A stretch of DNA of 6,086 nt from Clostridia bacterium (lineage in GTDB: Bacteria > Bacillota_A > Clostridia > Peptostreptococcales > JAAYPU01). Shown here piece after piece: positions 1-5,882 of this stretch; positions within the stretch are counted from its first letter, which is position 1; each line of letters opens with the position of its first letter. Location: the NCBI GenBank assembly GCA_022360735.1, contig JAKSCF010000117.1:1-6086 (forward strand), in the 5' to 3' direction. The translations under genes were made by a program, and so were the position numbers. The notes below the pieces were generated by a model. The model was not told where the DNA came from. It saw only the letters and a list, made by a program, of their open reading frames with translations, and ran no database searches.

Positions 1-123
1 ACCTAATAAAACATACTATAATAATTCATTATACAATAATTTAATATAATTAGCATAATTTTCTTGAATTTTTTTAACCTATAGGAAATTACACCCCTTT
101 TAACGAACCTGTTCGTACCTTTT
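1..123. other. AT-rich intergenic region downstream of spoIIM
   Basis: No coding sequence is supported here. The longest minus-strand reading from an ATG at 54-56 gives only 17 residues before a TAG and has no ribosome binding site. The left half is almost entirely A and T. On the minus strand it carries a TATAAT hexamer (28-33) that could be a -10 element for a gene beyond the left edge. No acceptable -35 box lies 16-18 bases upstream, so I do not call a promoter. The only ordered element is the palindrome at 103-116, listed separately. Confidence 0.6.
103..116. repeat. Perfect 14-bp palindrome after spoIIM
   Basis: ACGAAC and GTTCGT flank a 2-base centre (CT), giving two perfect 6-base arms. 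The element lies 7 bases beyond the spoIIM stop codon. Read on the plus strand it is followed by ACC and a run of T from 119, so it could act as a weak terminator for plus-strand transcription. On the minus strand no T-run follows, so it is a poor terminator for spoIIM. It could also be a dimeric repressor operator. The arms resemble the Firmicute LexA half-site (CGAAC/GTTCG), but the centre is 2 bases instead of 4. Its role is undetermined. Confidence 0.45.
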
Positions 124-753
124 TTATACAGATACAATCATCTTTATTAAGGCTGGGGATATATATGTTTCTATCAGACACCCAACAAAATAGATACCGC
201 CCAATATCATGAACACAATTAGATACGTTGATAGCTGATAAATATATCCTTTATTGTTGCCTGTATTACCCTTTCGTAACAGTATTTTGCTTGAAAACCC
301 TAATGCTACGGATACTGCCATGACCAATACCGGAACAAATACAAGGTTCTGAGGTAGAATTGAAGAAATGGTTATGAATAAACCTTTTATTTTCATCTCT
401 TCCATGAAAAATGCAGCAGCAAATCCTACAGTTATCCCTTTAAAGGTTAACGCAATTAACGCTATAGGGAAGCCAATAACTGTAGCACCGGACAATAAAA
501 TAATAATTAGGATTTTATAGTTATTCACTAGGGATTGAATAAAAATTTGTGACTTTGAAATATTCTCAAGGTGCATAACATTAAAATAAGAATCAACAAA
601 CATCAACAAATCATTTTTCTGTGATACGCTCATCATTTTTTCAGCAAAAGCACCTATAGATATTCCTAAAATCAAAAAAAATATGGCTATCCATAAACTC
701 ATACCGTTTTTTCCAAAATAACTAGAAAAAAAATCTTTCCCCTTATTTCTCAT
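124..753 (-). CDS. spoIIM: Stage II sporulation protein M (SpoIIM)
   Basis: This 209-residue polytopic membrane protein fits the SpoIIM/DUF95 family. In Bacillus subtilis, SpoIIM joins SpoIID and SpoIIP in the mother-cell DMP complex, which thins septal peptidoglycan and drives engulfment of the forespore. A short charged N-terminus is followed by a hydrophobic segment at about residues 19-37. A soluble stretch (about 40-78) follows, then closely spaced hydrophobic segments at about 81-116, 124-155 and 172-194. LPQNL (133-137), at the position of a conserved Pro-containing family motif, lies within the third hydrophobic block. Length is normal for the family (about 200-215). The start ATG is preceded by AAAGGA about 11 bases upstream. 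The gene is separated from the upstream Nudix gene by a terminator and has its own candidate sigma-E promoter. nudF, spoIIM, fur and xerD lie in the same neighbourhood in B. subtilis, which supports the call. The identification is by sequence resemblance and context. Confidence 0.9.
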   Translation of the reverse strand: MRNKGKDFFSSYFGKNGMSLWIAIFFLILGISIGAFAEKMMSVSQKNDLLMFVDSYFNVMHLENISKSQIFIQSLVNNYKILIIILLSGATVIGFPIALIALTFKGITVGFAAAFFMEEMKIKGLFITISSILPQNLVFVPVLVMAVSVALGFSSKILLRKGNTGNNKGYIYQLSTYLIVFMILGGIYFVGCLIETYISPALIKMIVSV

Positions 754-759
754 ACGTAT

Positions 760-777
760 TCCATTCCTTTCAATGGA
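760..777 (-). promoter_or_regulatory. Small hairpin presenting the spoIIM ribosome binding site
   Basis: Read on the minus strand, TCCATT and AATGGA form a perfect 6-bp stem around the loop GAAAGG. The loop carries the core of the spoIIM Shine-Dalgarno sequence. The linear distance from that core to the ATG is about 12 bases, rather long, and folding would shorten it. A regulatory role is inference; only the inverted repeat is observed. Confidence 0.35.
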
Positions 778-818
778 TTTTTAATACACAGCTTGGCTTG
801 GTTTACTTTTTATATTTA

Positions 819-847
819 AAAATATGTTTTGAATAATCGTTTTATTA
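819..847 (-). promoter_or_regulatory. Candidate sigma-E (sporulation) promoter for spoIIM
   Basis: On the minus strand, TAATAAA (841-847) is followed after exactly 14 bases by CATATTTT (819-826). The sigma-E consensus in B. subtilis is roughly kmATATT, 14-15 bases, CATACAnT. Five of seven -35 positions and five of seven specified -10 positions fit, including the diagnostic CATA. The predicted transcription start would give a leader of about 55-60 bases before the spoIIM ATG. B. subtilis spoIIM is sigma-E dependent, so the position makes sense. The region is AT-rich, and a chance match remains possible. Confidence 0.4.
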
Positions 848-882
848 CTATTTGTCCAATAAAAAATTTAAAGAGAACCATC

Positions 883-918
883 AAAAAACTCTGTAAGATT
901 TCAATCCTACAGAGTTTT
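883..918 (-). terminator. Intrinsic terminator of the purB-proB-proC-nudix unit
   Basis: An 11-bp perfect stem pairs 885-895 with 908-918 (ACTCTGTA with TACAGAGT, flanked by A/T pairs), enclosing a 12-base loop that can pair further. On the minus strand the stem runs into six consecutive T (883-888). It lies 12 bases beyond the Nudix stop codon. The plus-strand reading also ends in TTTT, so some bidirectional activity is possible, although no plus-strand gene is seen. Confidence 0.88.
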
Positions 919-930
919 ATCAATACTTTT

Positions 931-1467
931 TTATATATTAAGTTTTCTTTGAAGGGCTTGTATGCCTGTAATGCTTTTCCCATCAATCAGTTCACCTTGG
1001 TCTATCATCTGAAAAAGCTCATCTAAGCGATACGACATCACTTCTACGTGTTCATTTTCATCTGGCGATGGTTCACCGGGTACTAAATTTTTAGCTAGGT
1101 ATAAATATATTTTTTCTGTTGAAAATCCTGGTGACGAGTAAAAAGTCATCAAATGCTCCATTTCCGAAGCTGTATATCCGGTTTCCTCTTTTAATTCCCG
1201 TACTGCAGTATGCTCAGGGTCTTCACCTTTTTCAATTTTTCCGGCAGGTATTTCAAGTAACACGTCTTCAGCCGGTTTTCTAAATTGCTTCACTAATATC
1301 ACCTTATTATCATCTGTCAATGCAACAATCGCTACACCTCCGGGATGTTCCACAATTTCTCTTAAAGATTCTCCACCTTGCTTTGTCCGAATATGGTCCA
1401 GCCTCAAAGTAATAATATTGCCTTCATAAACTTTCCTACTTTTTGTTGTTTTCTCATGATAAACCAT
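931..1467 (-). CDS. Nudix hydrolase, probable ADP-ribose pyrophosphatase
   Basis: This 178-residue protein has a complete Nudix box, GX5EX7REUXEEXGU. It runs from Gly76 through Glu82, Arg90-Glu91, Glu94-Glu95 and Gly97 to Tyr98; the glutamates bind the catalytic divalent metals. After the box comes SPGFSTE (112-118), whose Ser-Pro-Gly is typical of the ADP-ribose pyrophosphatase subgroup (NudF-like). These enzymes hydrolyse ADP-ribose to AMP and ribose 5-phosphate in the cytoplasm. Length and the N-terminal beta-rich segment (KVYEGNIITLR, 12-22) also match NudF. The ATG is preceded by AGGAG at a 9-base spacing, and this site overlaps the proC stop codon, which suggests translational coupling. 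It is the last gene of its unit, just before a strong terminator. B. subtilis nudF also lies in the spoIIM neighbourhood. The Nudix assignment is firm; the exact substrate is inferred. Confidence 0.92.
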   Translation of the reverse strand: MVYHEKTTKSRKVYEGNIITLRLDHIRTKQGGESLREIVEHPGGVAIVALTDDNKVILVKQFRKPAEDVLLEIPAGKIEKGEDPEHTAVRELKEETGYTASEMEHLMTFYSSPGFSTEKIYLYLAKNLVPGEPSPDENEHVEVMSYRLDELFQMIDQGELIDGKSITGIQALQRKLNI

Positions 1468-1479
1468 TTATTGATGCTC

Positions 1480-2280
1480 CTATTCATTCATTCTTTTACA
1501 TTTTTCAGTACAAACATTAACCGCCTCAATAACAGCACTTCTCATACCCTTTTCTTCCAGCTTTGCAACAGCCTCAATGGTTGACCCTCCAGGAGAACAT
1601 ACCATATCCTTTAAATCACCGGGATGCTTTGAGGTCTCTAACACCATCTTAGCTGCACCTAAGACAGCTTGTGCGCCCATTTGATAAGCTTGATTTCTTG
1701 GCATGCCATGAAGCACCGCACCATCTGCTAATGCTTCAATCAGCATGTAAACATACGCCGGACTGCTTCCGCTTATACCGGGAACGACATCCATCAATTT
1801 TTCATCAATAATCTCAGCCTTTCCAACAGCTTTAAAAATATCAACAACCCTCTGGAATTCGTGATCTAAAATATGGGCGTTCCTTGACAATGCAGTCATG
1901 CCTTCACTTACAAGCGCCGGTGTATTTGGCATGGTTCTGACAATTTTAATAGGTCCTTTAAAAAAGCTTTCCATAAATGCAATGGATATACCTGCCGCAA
2001 TGGATACCACAATATGTTGATCACTGGCATATTTCTCAATATCCTCAAGCACATAGCCATATATATTTGGTTTTACAGCTAAAATAACAGCCTCACTGTT
2101 AGCCATAATTTCTTCAATGGAATCACAGTATTGTATATCATAAGTGTCCACTAATTTTTTTGATCTTTGAGTATCTTTATCAAAAACGAATACATTCGTT
2201 TTTTCATCAGGGTATTTCTTAATATACCCTTCTACAATAGCAGATCCCATATTTCCCGTTCCAATAAATCCTATTTTCAT
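1480..2280 (-). CDS. proC: Pyrroline-5-carboxylate reductase (ProC)
   Basis: This 266-residue enzyme catalyses the last step of proline synthesis, the NAD(P)H-dependent reduction of 1-pyrroline-5-carboxylate to proline. The N-terminal Rossmann fold opens with GFIGTGNMGSA (4-14). Downstream come VKP (69-71), VRTMPNTPALV (114-124), SGSSPAYVY (170-178) and SPGGSTIEA (229-237). The last two belong to the helical dimerisation and active-site domain. Length is normal. I place the start at the ATG ending at 2280, three codons inside the longest frame. AGGTG lies 6 bases before this ATG, whereas a GTG at 2287-2289 has no room for a binding site. The proB stop (TGA) falls inside this ribosome binding site region, 5 bases before the ATG, so translation is probably coupled. 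There are no missing motifs or frame damage. Confidence 0.96.
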   Translation of the reverse strand: MKIGFIGTGNMGSAIVEGYIKKYPDEKTNVFVFDKDTQRSKKLVDTYDIQYCDSIEEIMANSEAVILAVKPNIYGYVLEDIEKYASDQHIVVSIAAGISIAFMESFFKGPIKIVRTMPNTPALVSEGMTALSRNAHILDHEFQRVVDIFKAVGKAEIIDEKLMDVVPGISGSSPAYVYMLIEALADGAVLHGMPRNQAYQMGAQAVLGAAKMVLETSKHPGDLKDMVCSPGGSTIEAVAKLEEKGMRSAVIEAVNVCTEKCKRMNE

Positions 2281-2285
2281 ATTAT

Positions 2286-3077
2286 TCACCTCGCTCTAAA
2301 TAAGGTTGCTTTTTCCTCATTTTGAAGTAGCTTTTTTAATATATCCTTTTTCTTTCCATTAGTTAGAATCATAGGTATGCCATATTCTTTAACACGTTTG
2401 GCAGCCTCTATTTTGGTAGCAATGCCCCCTGTTCCAAAATCGCTGGTACCCTGCATATCAATAGTTGCCATCAAGTCTTCAATATGGTCAATTTTCTCAA
2501 TTAATTTTGCATCTTTAAAAGTCTTGGGGTTTTTATTATAGACACCATCGATATCGCTCATCATTACCATTAAATCTGCATTCCATAAACTAGCCGTTAA
2601 TGCAGCCAATGTATCATTATCACCTATTCTAAGTTCTTCTACACTGACCGTATCATTTTCATTAACAATAGGTATAACCCCTTCATCGATTAAAGTAAAT
2701 ATCGTATTTCTCATATTAAGCGTTCTGTTCTGTTCATTAAAATCATCTCGTGTTAAAAGCATTTGACCAATATGAAGATCAAATCCTCTAAATACATCCT
2801 GATAAGCATTCATCAGTTCCACTTGTCCAATGGCACATAAAGCTTGTTTATAATGCATATCTTCTTTTCTTCTCCACTTATTTATGGCAGCTATACCAGC
2901 TATTTTAGCCCCTGAGGATACAATCACTACTTGCTTATCTAATTTTATTAAATGATGAATTTGTTCACCAATGTTTTGTAATATTTCCTTATTAACATGT
3001 CCCTCTGAATCGGATAAAGTATTGCTTCCAATTTTAATTAAAATTTTTTTACTTTTAGCAATTATTTCATTTATCAT
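2286..3077 (-). CDS. proB: Glutamate 5-kinase, short form without PUA domain (ProB)
   Basis: This 263-residue amino-acid kinase phosphorylates L-glutamate to gamma-glutamyl phosphate, the first step of proline synthesis. Visible family motifs are KIGSNTL (15-21), VSSGA (53-57), the substrate loop NENDTV (139-144), IGDND (151-155), SDIDGVY (174-180) and GTGGIATK (215-222). The protein ends soon after the kinase fold. The PUA domain of the roughly 367-residue E. coli-type enzyme is absent; this is a known short form, not a truncation. The start is the ATG ending at 3077, because AGAGGA lies 6 bases before it. A GTG at 3093-3095 would put that site inside the coding region. It follows purB after 37 bases with no terminator and overlaps the proC ribosome binding site. 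The middle enzyme, ProA, is not encoded in the window. Confidence 0.95.
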   Translation of the reverse strand: MINEIIAKSKKILIKIGSNTLSDSEGHVNKEILQNIGEQIHHLIKLDKQVVIVSSGAKIAGIAAINKWRRKEDMHYKQALCAIGQVELMNAYQDVFRGFDLHIGQMLLTRDDFNEQNRTLNMRNTIFTLIDEGVIPIVNENDTVSVEELRIGDNDTLAALTASLWNADLMVMMSDIDGVYNKNPKTFKDAKLIEKIDHIEDLMATIDMQGTSDFGTGGIATKIEAAKRVKEYGIPMILTNGKKKDILKKLLQNEEKATLFRAR

Positions 3078-3114
3078 GATCTTTCCTCTATTCACGCATT
3101 CGTCACTTTATTCT

Positions 3115-4545
3115 TTATACATTTAACTCTATTTCTATACCTAAATCATCCTTATACCTTGATAAAATCGGCTTAATATGGTCATGTATAAAATCATCCA
3201 CTTGCTCTTTTGATCTTCCGATGAACAATTCCGGTGCCATAAGCTGCTCAATATCATCACCTGTAAGATTAAAGGTATCATCTTGTGCAATCCTTGATAA
3301 TAAATCGTTATCCAAACCTTCATTCTTAACTCTTTTGGAGGCCTCCATAGAATGCTGTCGAATGCTTTCATGCAGCTCTTGTCGGTCTCCGCCTTTTTTC
3401 ACAGACTCCATAATAATGTTTTCTGTAGCCATAAAGGGCAGTTCATTCATAATATGTTGATGAATCACTTTGTCATACACTACCATTCCGCTGGAAATAT
3501 TGATACATATATCTAAAATAGCATCTGTTGCCATAAAGCTTTCCGGAATAGCAATCCGTCTATTTGCGGAATCATCTAAGGTCCTTTCAAACCATTGTGT
3601 GGATGATGTCATGGCCGTGTTGGTGGTTGCACTGATAATATATCTTGCTAAAGAAGCAGCACGCTCACTTCTCATTGGATTTCTCTTATATGCCATAGCA
3701 GATGAACCAATCTGATTCTTTTCAAAAGGCTCCTCTACTTCTTTTAAATGTTGCAGTAAACGAACATCATTGGTCATCTTATGTACGCTCTGAGCAATAC
3801 CGCTTAACACAGAGAGCACTTTATAATCAATCTTTCTGGTATATGTCTGACCGGAAACCGGAATAGATCTTTCAAAACCTAATTTGTTTACAACCAGCTT
3901 GTCCAGCTCTTTTACCTTTTCATGATCCCCTTCAAATAGGTTTAAGAAGCTTGCTTGTGTCCCTGTAGTCCCCTTTACGCCTCTTAATGAAAGACCATTA
4001 ATAAGATACTCAAGCTCTTCAAAGTCTAACAGAAAATCCATCATCCACAGTGTCGCTCTTTTACCCACTGTGGTCAGCTGAGCCGGCTGAAAATGTGTAA
4101 ACCCTAATGTAGGCAAGGCTTTATATTCTTCAGCAAAAAGGCTTAATTGATATAATAAATTAACCATTTTCTTTCTTAATATATCCAGGGCCTTTTTAAT
4201 GATGATTATGTCCGTATTGTCTCCTACAAAAGCACTGGTCGCGCCTAGGTGAATAATTGGTTTCGCCTTTGGGCATTGAAGTCCATAAGCATAAACATGG
4301 GACATAACATCATGACGCACTTCTTTCTCACGCTTTCTTGCTTCTTCATAATTGATGTCCTCTCTAAACTTTTTCATTTCTTCAATTTGCTCATCCGTTA
4401 TGTTAAGACCCAGCTCTTTTTCAGACTCTGCCAATGCAATCCAAATGGTTCTCCACATTCTAAACTTTTCATCGGATGAAAAAACAGACGCCATCTCTTT
4501 ACTAGTATATCTGGTAATTAACGGGTTTTCATATATATGAGTCAA
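3115..4545 (-). CDS. purB: Adenylosuccinate lyase (PurB)
   Basis: This 476-residue enzyme of the fumarase/aspartase superfamily cleaves SAICAR to AICAR and adenylosuccinate to AMP, each with release of fumarate. It therefore acts twice in purine nucleotide synthesis. Active-site features include RHDVMSH (77-83, His78), HLGATSAF (99-106), TH.QPAQ around His151, and the signature loop SSAMAYKRNP (281-290). The C-terminal helical domain is intact (about 370-470). The motifs and length resemble the eukaryote-like group of lyases more than the shorter, roughly 430-residue B. subtilis type. The loop has Ala where Pro is usual (SSxMP). The start is TTG at 4543-4545: AAGGAG lies 7 bases before it, and the next in-frame Met is residue 18. 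It is first in a unit with proB, proC and a Nudix gene. Confidence 0.96.
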   Translation of the reverse strand: MTHIYENPLITRYTSKEMASVFSSDEKFRMWRTIWIALAESEKELGLNITDEQIEEMKKFREDINYEEARKREKEVRHDVMSHVYAYGLQCPKAKPIIHLGATSAFVGDNTDIIIIKKALDILRKKMVNLLYQLSLFAEEYKALPTLGFTHFQPAQLTTVGKRATLWMMDFLLDFEELEYLINGLSLRGVKGTTGTQASFLNLFEGDHEKVKELDKLVVNKLGFERSIPVSGQTYTRKIDYKVLSVLSGIAQSVHKMTNDVRLLQHLKEVEEPFEKNQIGSSAMAYKRNPMRSERAASLARYIISATTNTAMTSSTQWFERTLDDSANRRIAIPESFMATDAILDICINISSGMVVYDKVIHQHIMNELPFMATENIIMESVKKGGDRQELHESIRQHSMEASKRVKNEGLDNDLLSRIAQDDTFNLTGDDIEQLMAPELFIGRSKEQVDDFIHDHIKPILSRYKDDLGIEIELNV

Positions 4546-4587
4546 AATAATTCTCCTTCCACTGCTGTGCTCAATTTTTTACTTCAT

Positions 4588-4621
4588 ATTATAGAATACC
4601 CTATTTGAATTTACCATTCAA
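4588..4621 (-). promoter_or_regulatory. Candidate sigma-A promoter for purB operon
   Basis: On the minus strand, TTGAAT (4616-4621) and TATTCT (4593-4598) are separated by exactly 17 bases, each matching four of six consensus positions. A perfect TATAAT overlaps at 4588-4593 but has no recognisable -35 box at the proper distance. Either -10 would give a leader of about 35-45 bases before the purB TTG. I see no purine riboswitch fold and no clear PurR-box pair in this short leader. Confidence 0.4.
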
Positions 4622-4641
4622 TACTTTCAATAAGATATTAT

Positions 4642-4665
4642 AAAAGGAGACTCTTTCGAATCTCC
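4642..4665 (-). terminator. Intrinsic terminator of the sufCB unit
   Basis: Read on the minus strand, GGAGATTC and GAGTCTCC form an 8-bp stem with one T-G wobble, closed by a GAAA tetraloop. TTTTAT follows directly. It begins 11 bases after the sufB stop codon and separates this unit from purB. Confidence 0.88.
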
Positions 4666-4676
4666 CTGTTATTTAT

Positions 4677-5879
4677 CTAAGCACCATGTCCGCCGAGGTT
4701 GATAATTTCATTAATACGCGCATCCAGTTCCGTACCCAGACCCTCTATATCTACATCCAAGAAACCTCTGATAAGTAAAGAAATGGCTTCATCTTCACTC
4801 ATTCCTCGTGATTGCAAGTATTCTACCTGCTCCGGTGAAATTTTGCCAATACTGGCTTCATGACTGATCTGGGCATCCGGGTGCAAAGCTCTGATCCCCG
4901 GTAAAGACTCAATGAAGCCATTCTCTTCTGTATCCAACAACATACCGGCACAATCCACATGTGCTTTACAAGGAGCATTTCCAACCATTAAACCATTTTG
5001 ATACATCCGGCTCCCAATACATACGCCCCTATGGGCGAGTTCTGCGCTGGTATCTTCAGCATTTAGGTATATATCTCCCCCCATATCAAGCATCGAATCT
5101 TTCGAACCAAGAACAATGCTGAGAAATTTAGCTGAAGCGCCTTTTCCGTTAAGCCAAGTCTTGGGATAACTACGAATGCTTTTAGGCGATCTCAGAGAAA
5201 TATAATTGCTTTCATACCTTCCCCCATCTTCCACAATAATGCCTGAGCAAGGGTGGACGATCACATCCGAACCCCAGCTGTGAACCATAGTACTTGTTAA
5301 TTTTCCATTTTTCTCAATATACTGTTCGTCCACAGAAATATGCAGACCTGAATTAACATTATTCTGTGTCACACAGCCGGTAATAAGGTTCAGTTCAGCG
5401 TTTTCTTCAACAATCACCACATTATGCACCATCTGAGTCATATTCTCAGTTGTCATGTAAAACGCTGCTTGACAAGGAAGCGTCACCTTAGCACCTCTTC
5501 TAACTCGAATAAAAGAACCTTGTGGCTGAATTTTACCGGCATATTGCGTCGTAATTTTATCAATATCCATGGGAACCGCTTTCCAATAATACTTATCCCT
5601 AAGCCAGTCATACTGATCTAAAGCTGTTGCTATTGGCATCATTTCCAAGCCTTCAGTATCGTTTTGAACACAATAGGGATCATTATCCCGCACAATAATC
5701 GTTCCCGACCTATTATTCTCTTTGACAAATACGCCTACCTCTGCCAGCGCAGCCACATCTGTTGTACCGATTTGATCTAAAGAAAGTACATTAGATGAAA
5801 AGTTATCCGAAATAGTAGAAAATTGCTCCCAGTTAGATATTTTCTCATTGATTTGATCCATTATATTATATGCTTTCAT
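4677..5879 (-). CDS. sufB: SufB/SufD-family Fe-S cluster assembly scaffold (SufB-type, SMS-like)
   Basis: This 400-residue protein of the SufB/SufD family (PF01458) is a right-handed beta-helix scaffold on which Fe-S clusters are built with the SufC ATPase. Residues 1-125 form a variable N-terminal part. The beta-helix region follows (about 130-375), and the C-terminal SufC-contacting helices include HEASIGKIS (340-348), YLQSRGMSEDEA (354-365) and GF (372-373). Cys310 in HVDCAGMLL aligns with E. coli SufB Cys405, and His340-Glu341 with His433-Glu434; these residues mark it as SufB-like rather than SufD-like. At 400 residues it is shorter than E. coli SufB (about 495), as in two-gene SufCB systems. 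The start ATG lies 3 bases after the sufC stop. Its binding site AAGGAAGGAG is inside the last sufC codons. A terminator follows, so no further suf gene is downstream. Its partner role is inferred from family and context. Confidence 0.92.
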   Translation of the reverse strand: MKAYNIMDQINEKISNWEQFSTISDNFSSNVLSLDQIGTTDVAALAEVGVFVKENNRSGTIIVRDNDPYCVQNDTEGLEMMPIATALDQYDWLRDKYYWKAVPMDIDKITTQYAGKIQPQGSFIRVRRGAKVTLPCQAAFYMTTENMTQMVHNVVIVEENAELNLITGCVTQNNVNSGLHISVDEQYIEKNGKLTSTMVHSWGSDVIVHPCSGIIVEDGGRYESNYISLRSPKSIRSYPKTWLNGKGASAKFLSIVLGSKDSMLDMGGDIYLNAEDTSAELAHRGVCIGSRMYQNGLMVGNAPCKAHVDCAGMLLDTEENGFIESLPGIRALHPDAQISHEASIGKISPEQVEYLQSRGMSEDEAISLLIRGFLDVDIEGLGTELDARINEIINLGGHGA

Positions 5880-5882
5880 AAG

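Noticed and set aside
28..33. Minus-strand promoter with TATAAT
   Set aside because: No TTGACA-like box occurs 16-18 bases upstream, and such hexamers are expected by chance in this AT-rich stretch.
3..56. Short minus-strand reading frame of 17 residues
   Set aside because: It has no ribosome binding site and is made of AT-rich codons, so it is a chance frame.
103..116. LexA (SOS) box
   Set aside because: The half-sites CGAAC and GTTCG match, but the Firmicute consensus needs 4 bases between them and only 2 are present, which changes the helical phasing.
829..1026. Plus-strand open frame of 65 codons
   Set aside because: It lies across the terminator and the antisense strand of the Nudix gene, and shows no recognisable domain.
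2286..3077. proB as a truncated pseudogene because it lacks the PUA domain
   Set aside because: All kinase motifs are present, the end coincides with the coupled proC start, and short ProB forms without PUA are known.
3141..3371. Minus-strand 76-codon frame inside purB
   Set aside because: It is an alternative frame of the intact purB coding region with no protein family resemblance.
3221..3715. Two plus-strand frames antisense to purB
   Set aside because: They are shadows of purB with no plausible ribosome binding site or domain.
4546..4641. Purine riboswitch or PurR box pair in the purB leader
   Set aside because: The leader is too short for the three-way junction fold, and no conserved purine-riboswitch loop sequences or PurR box are visible.
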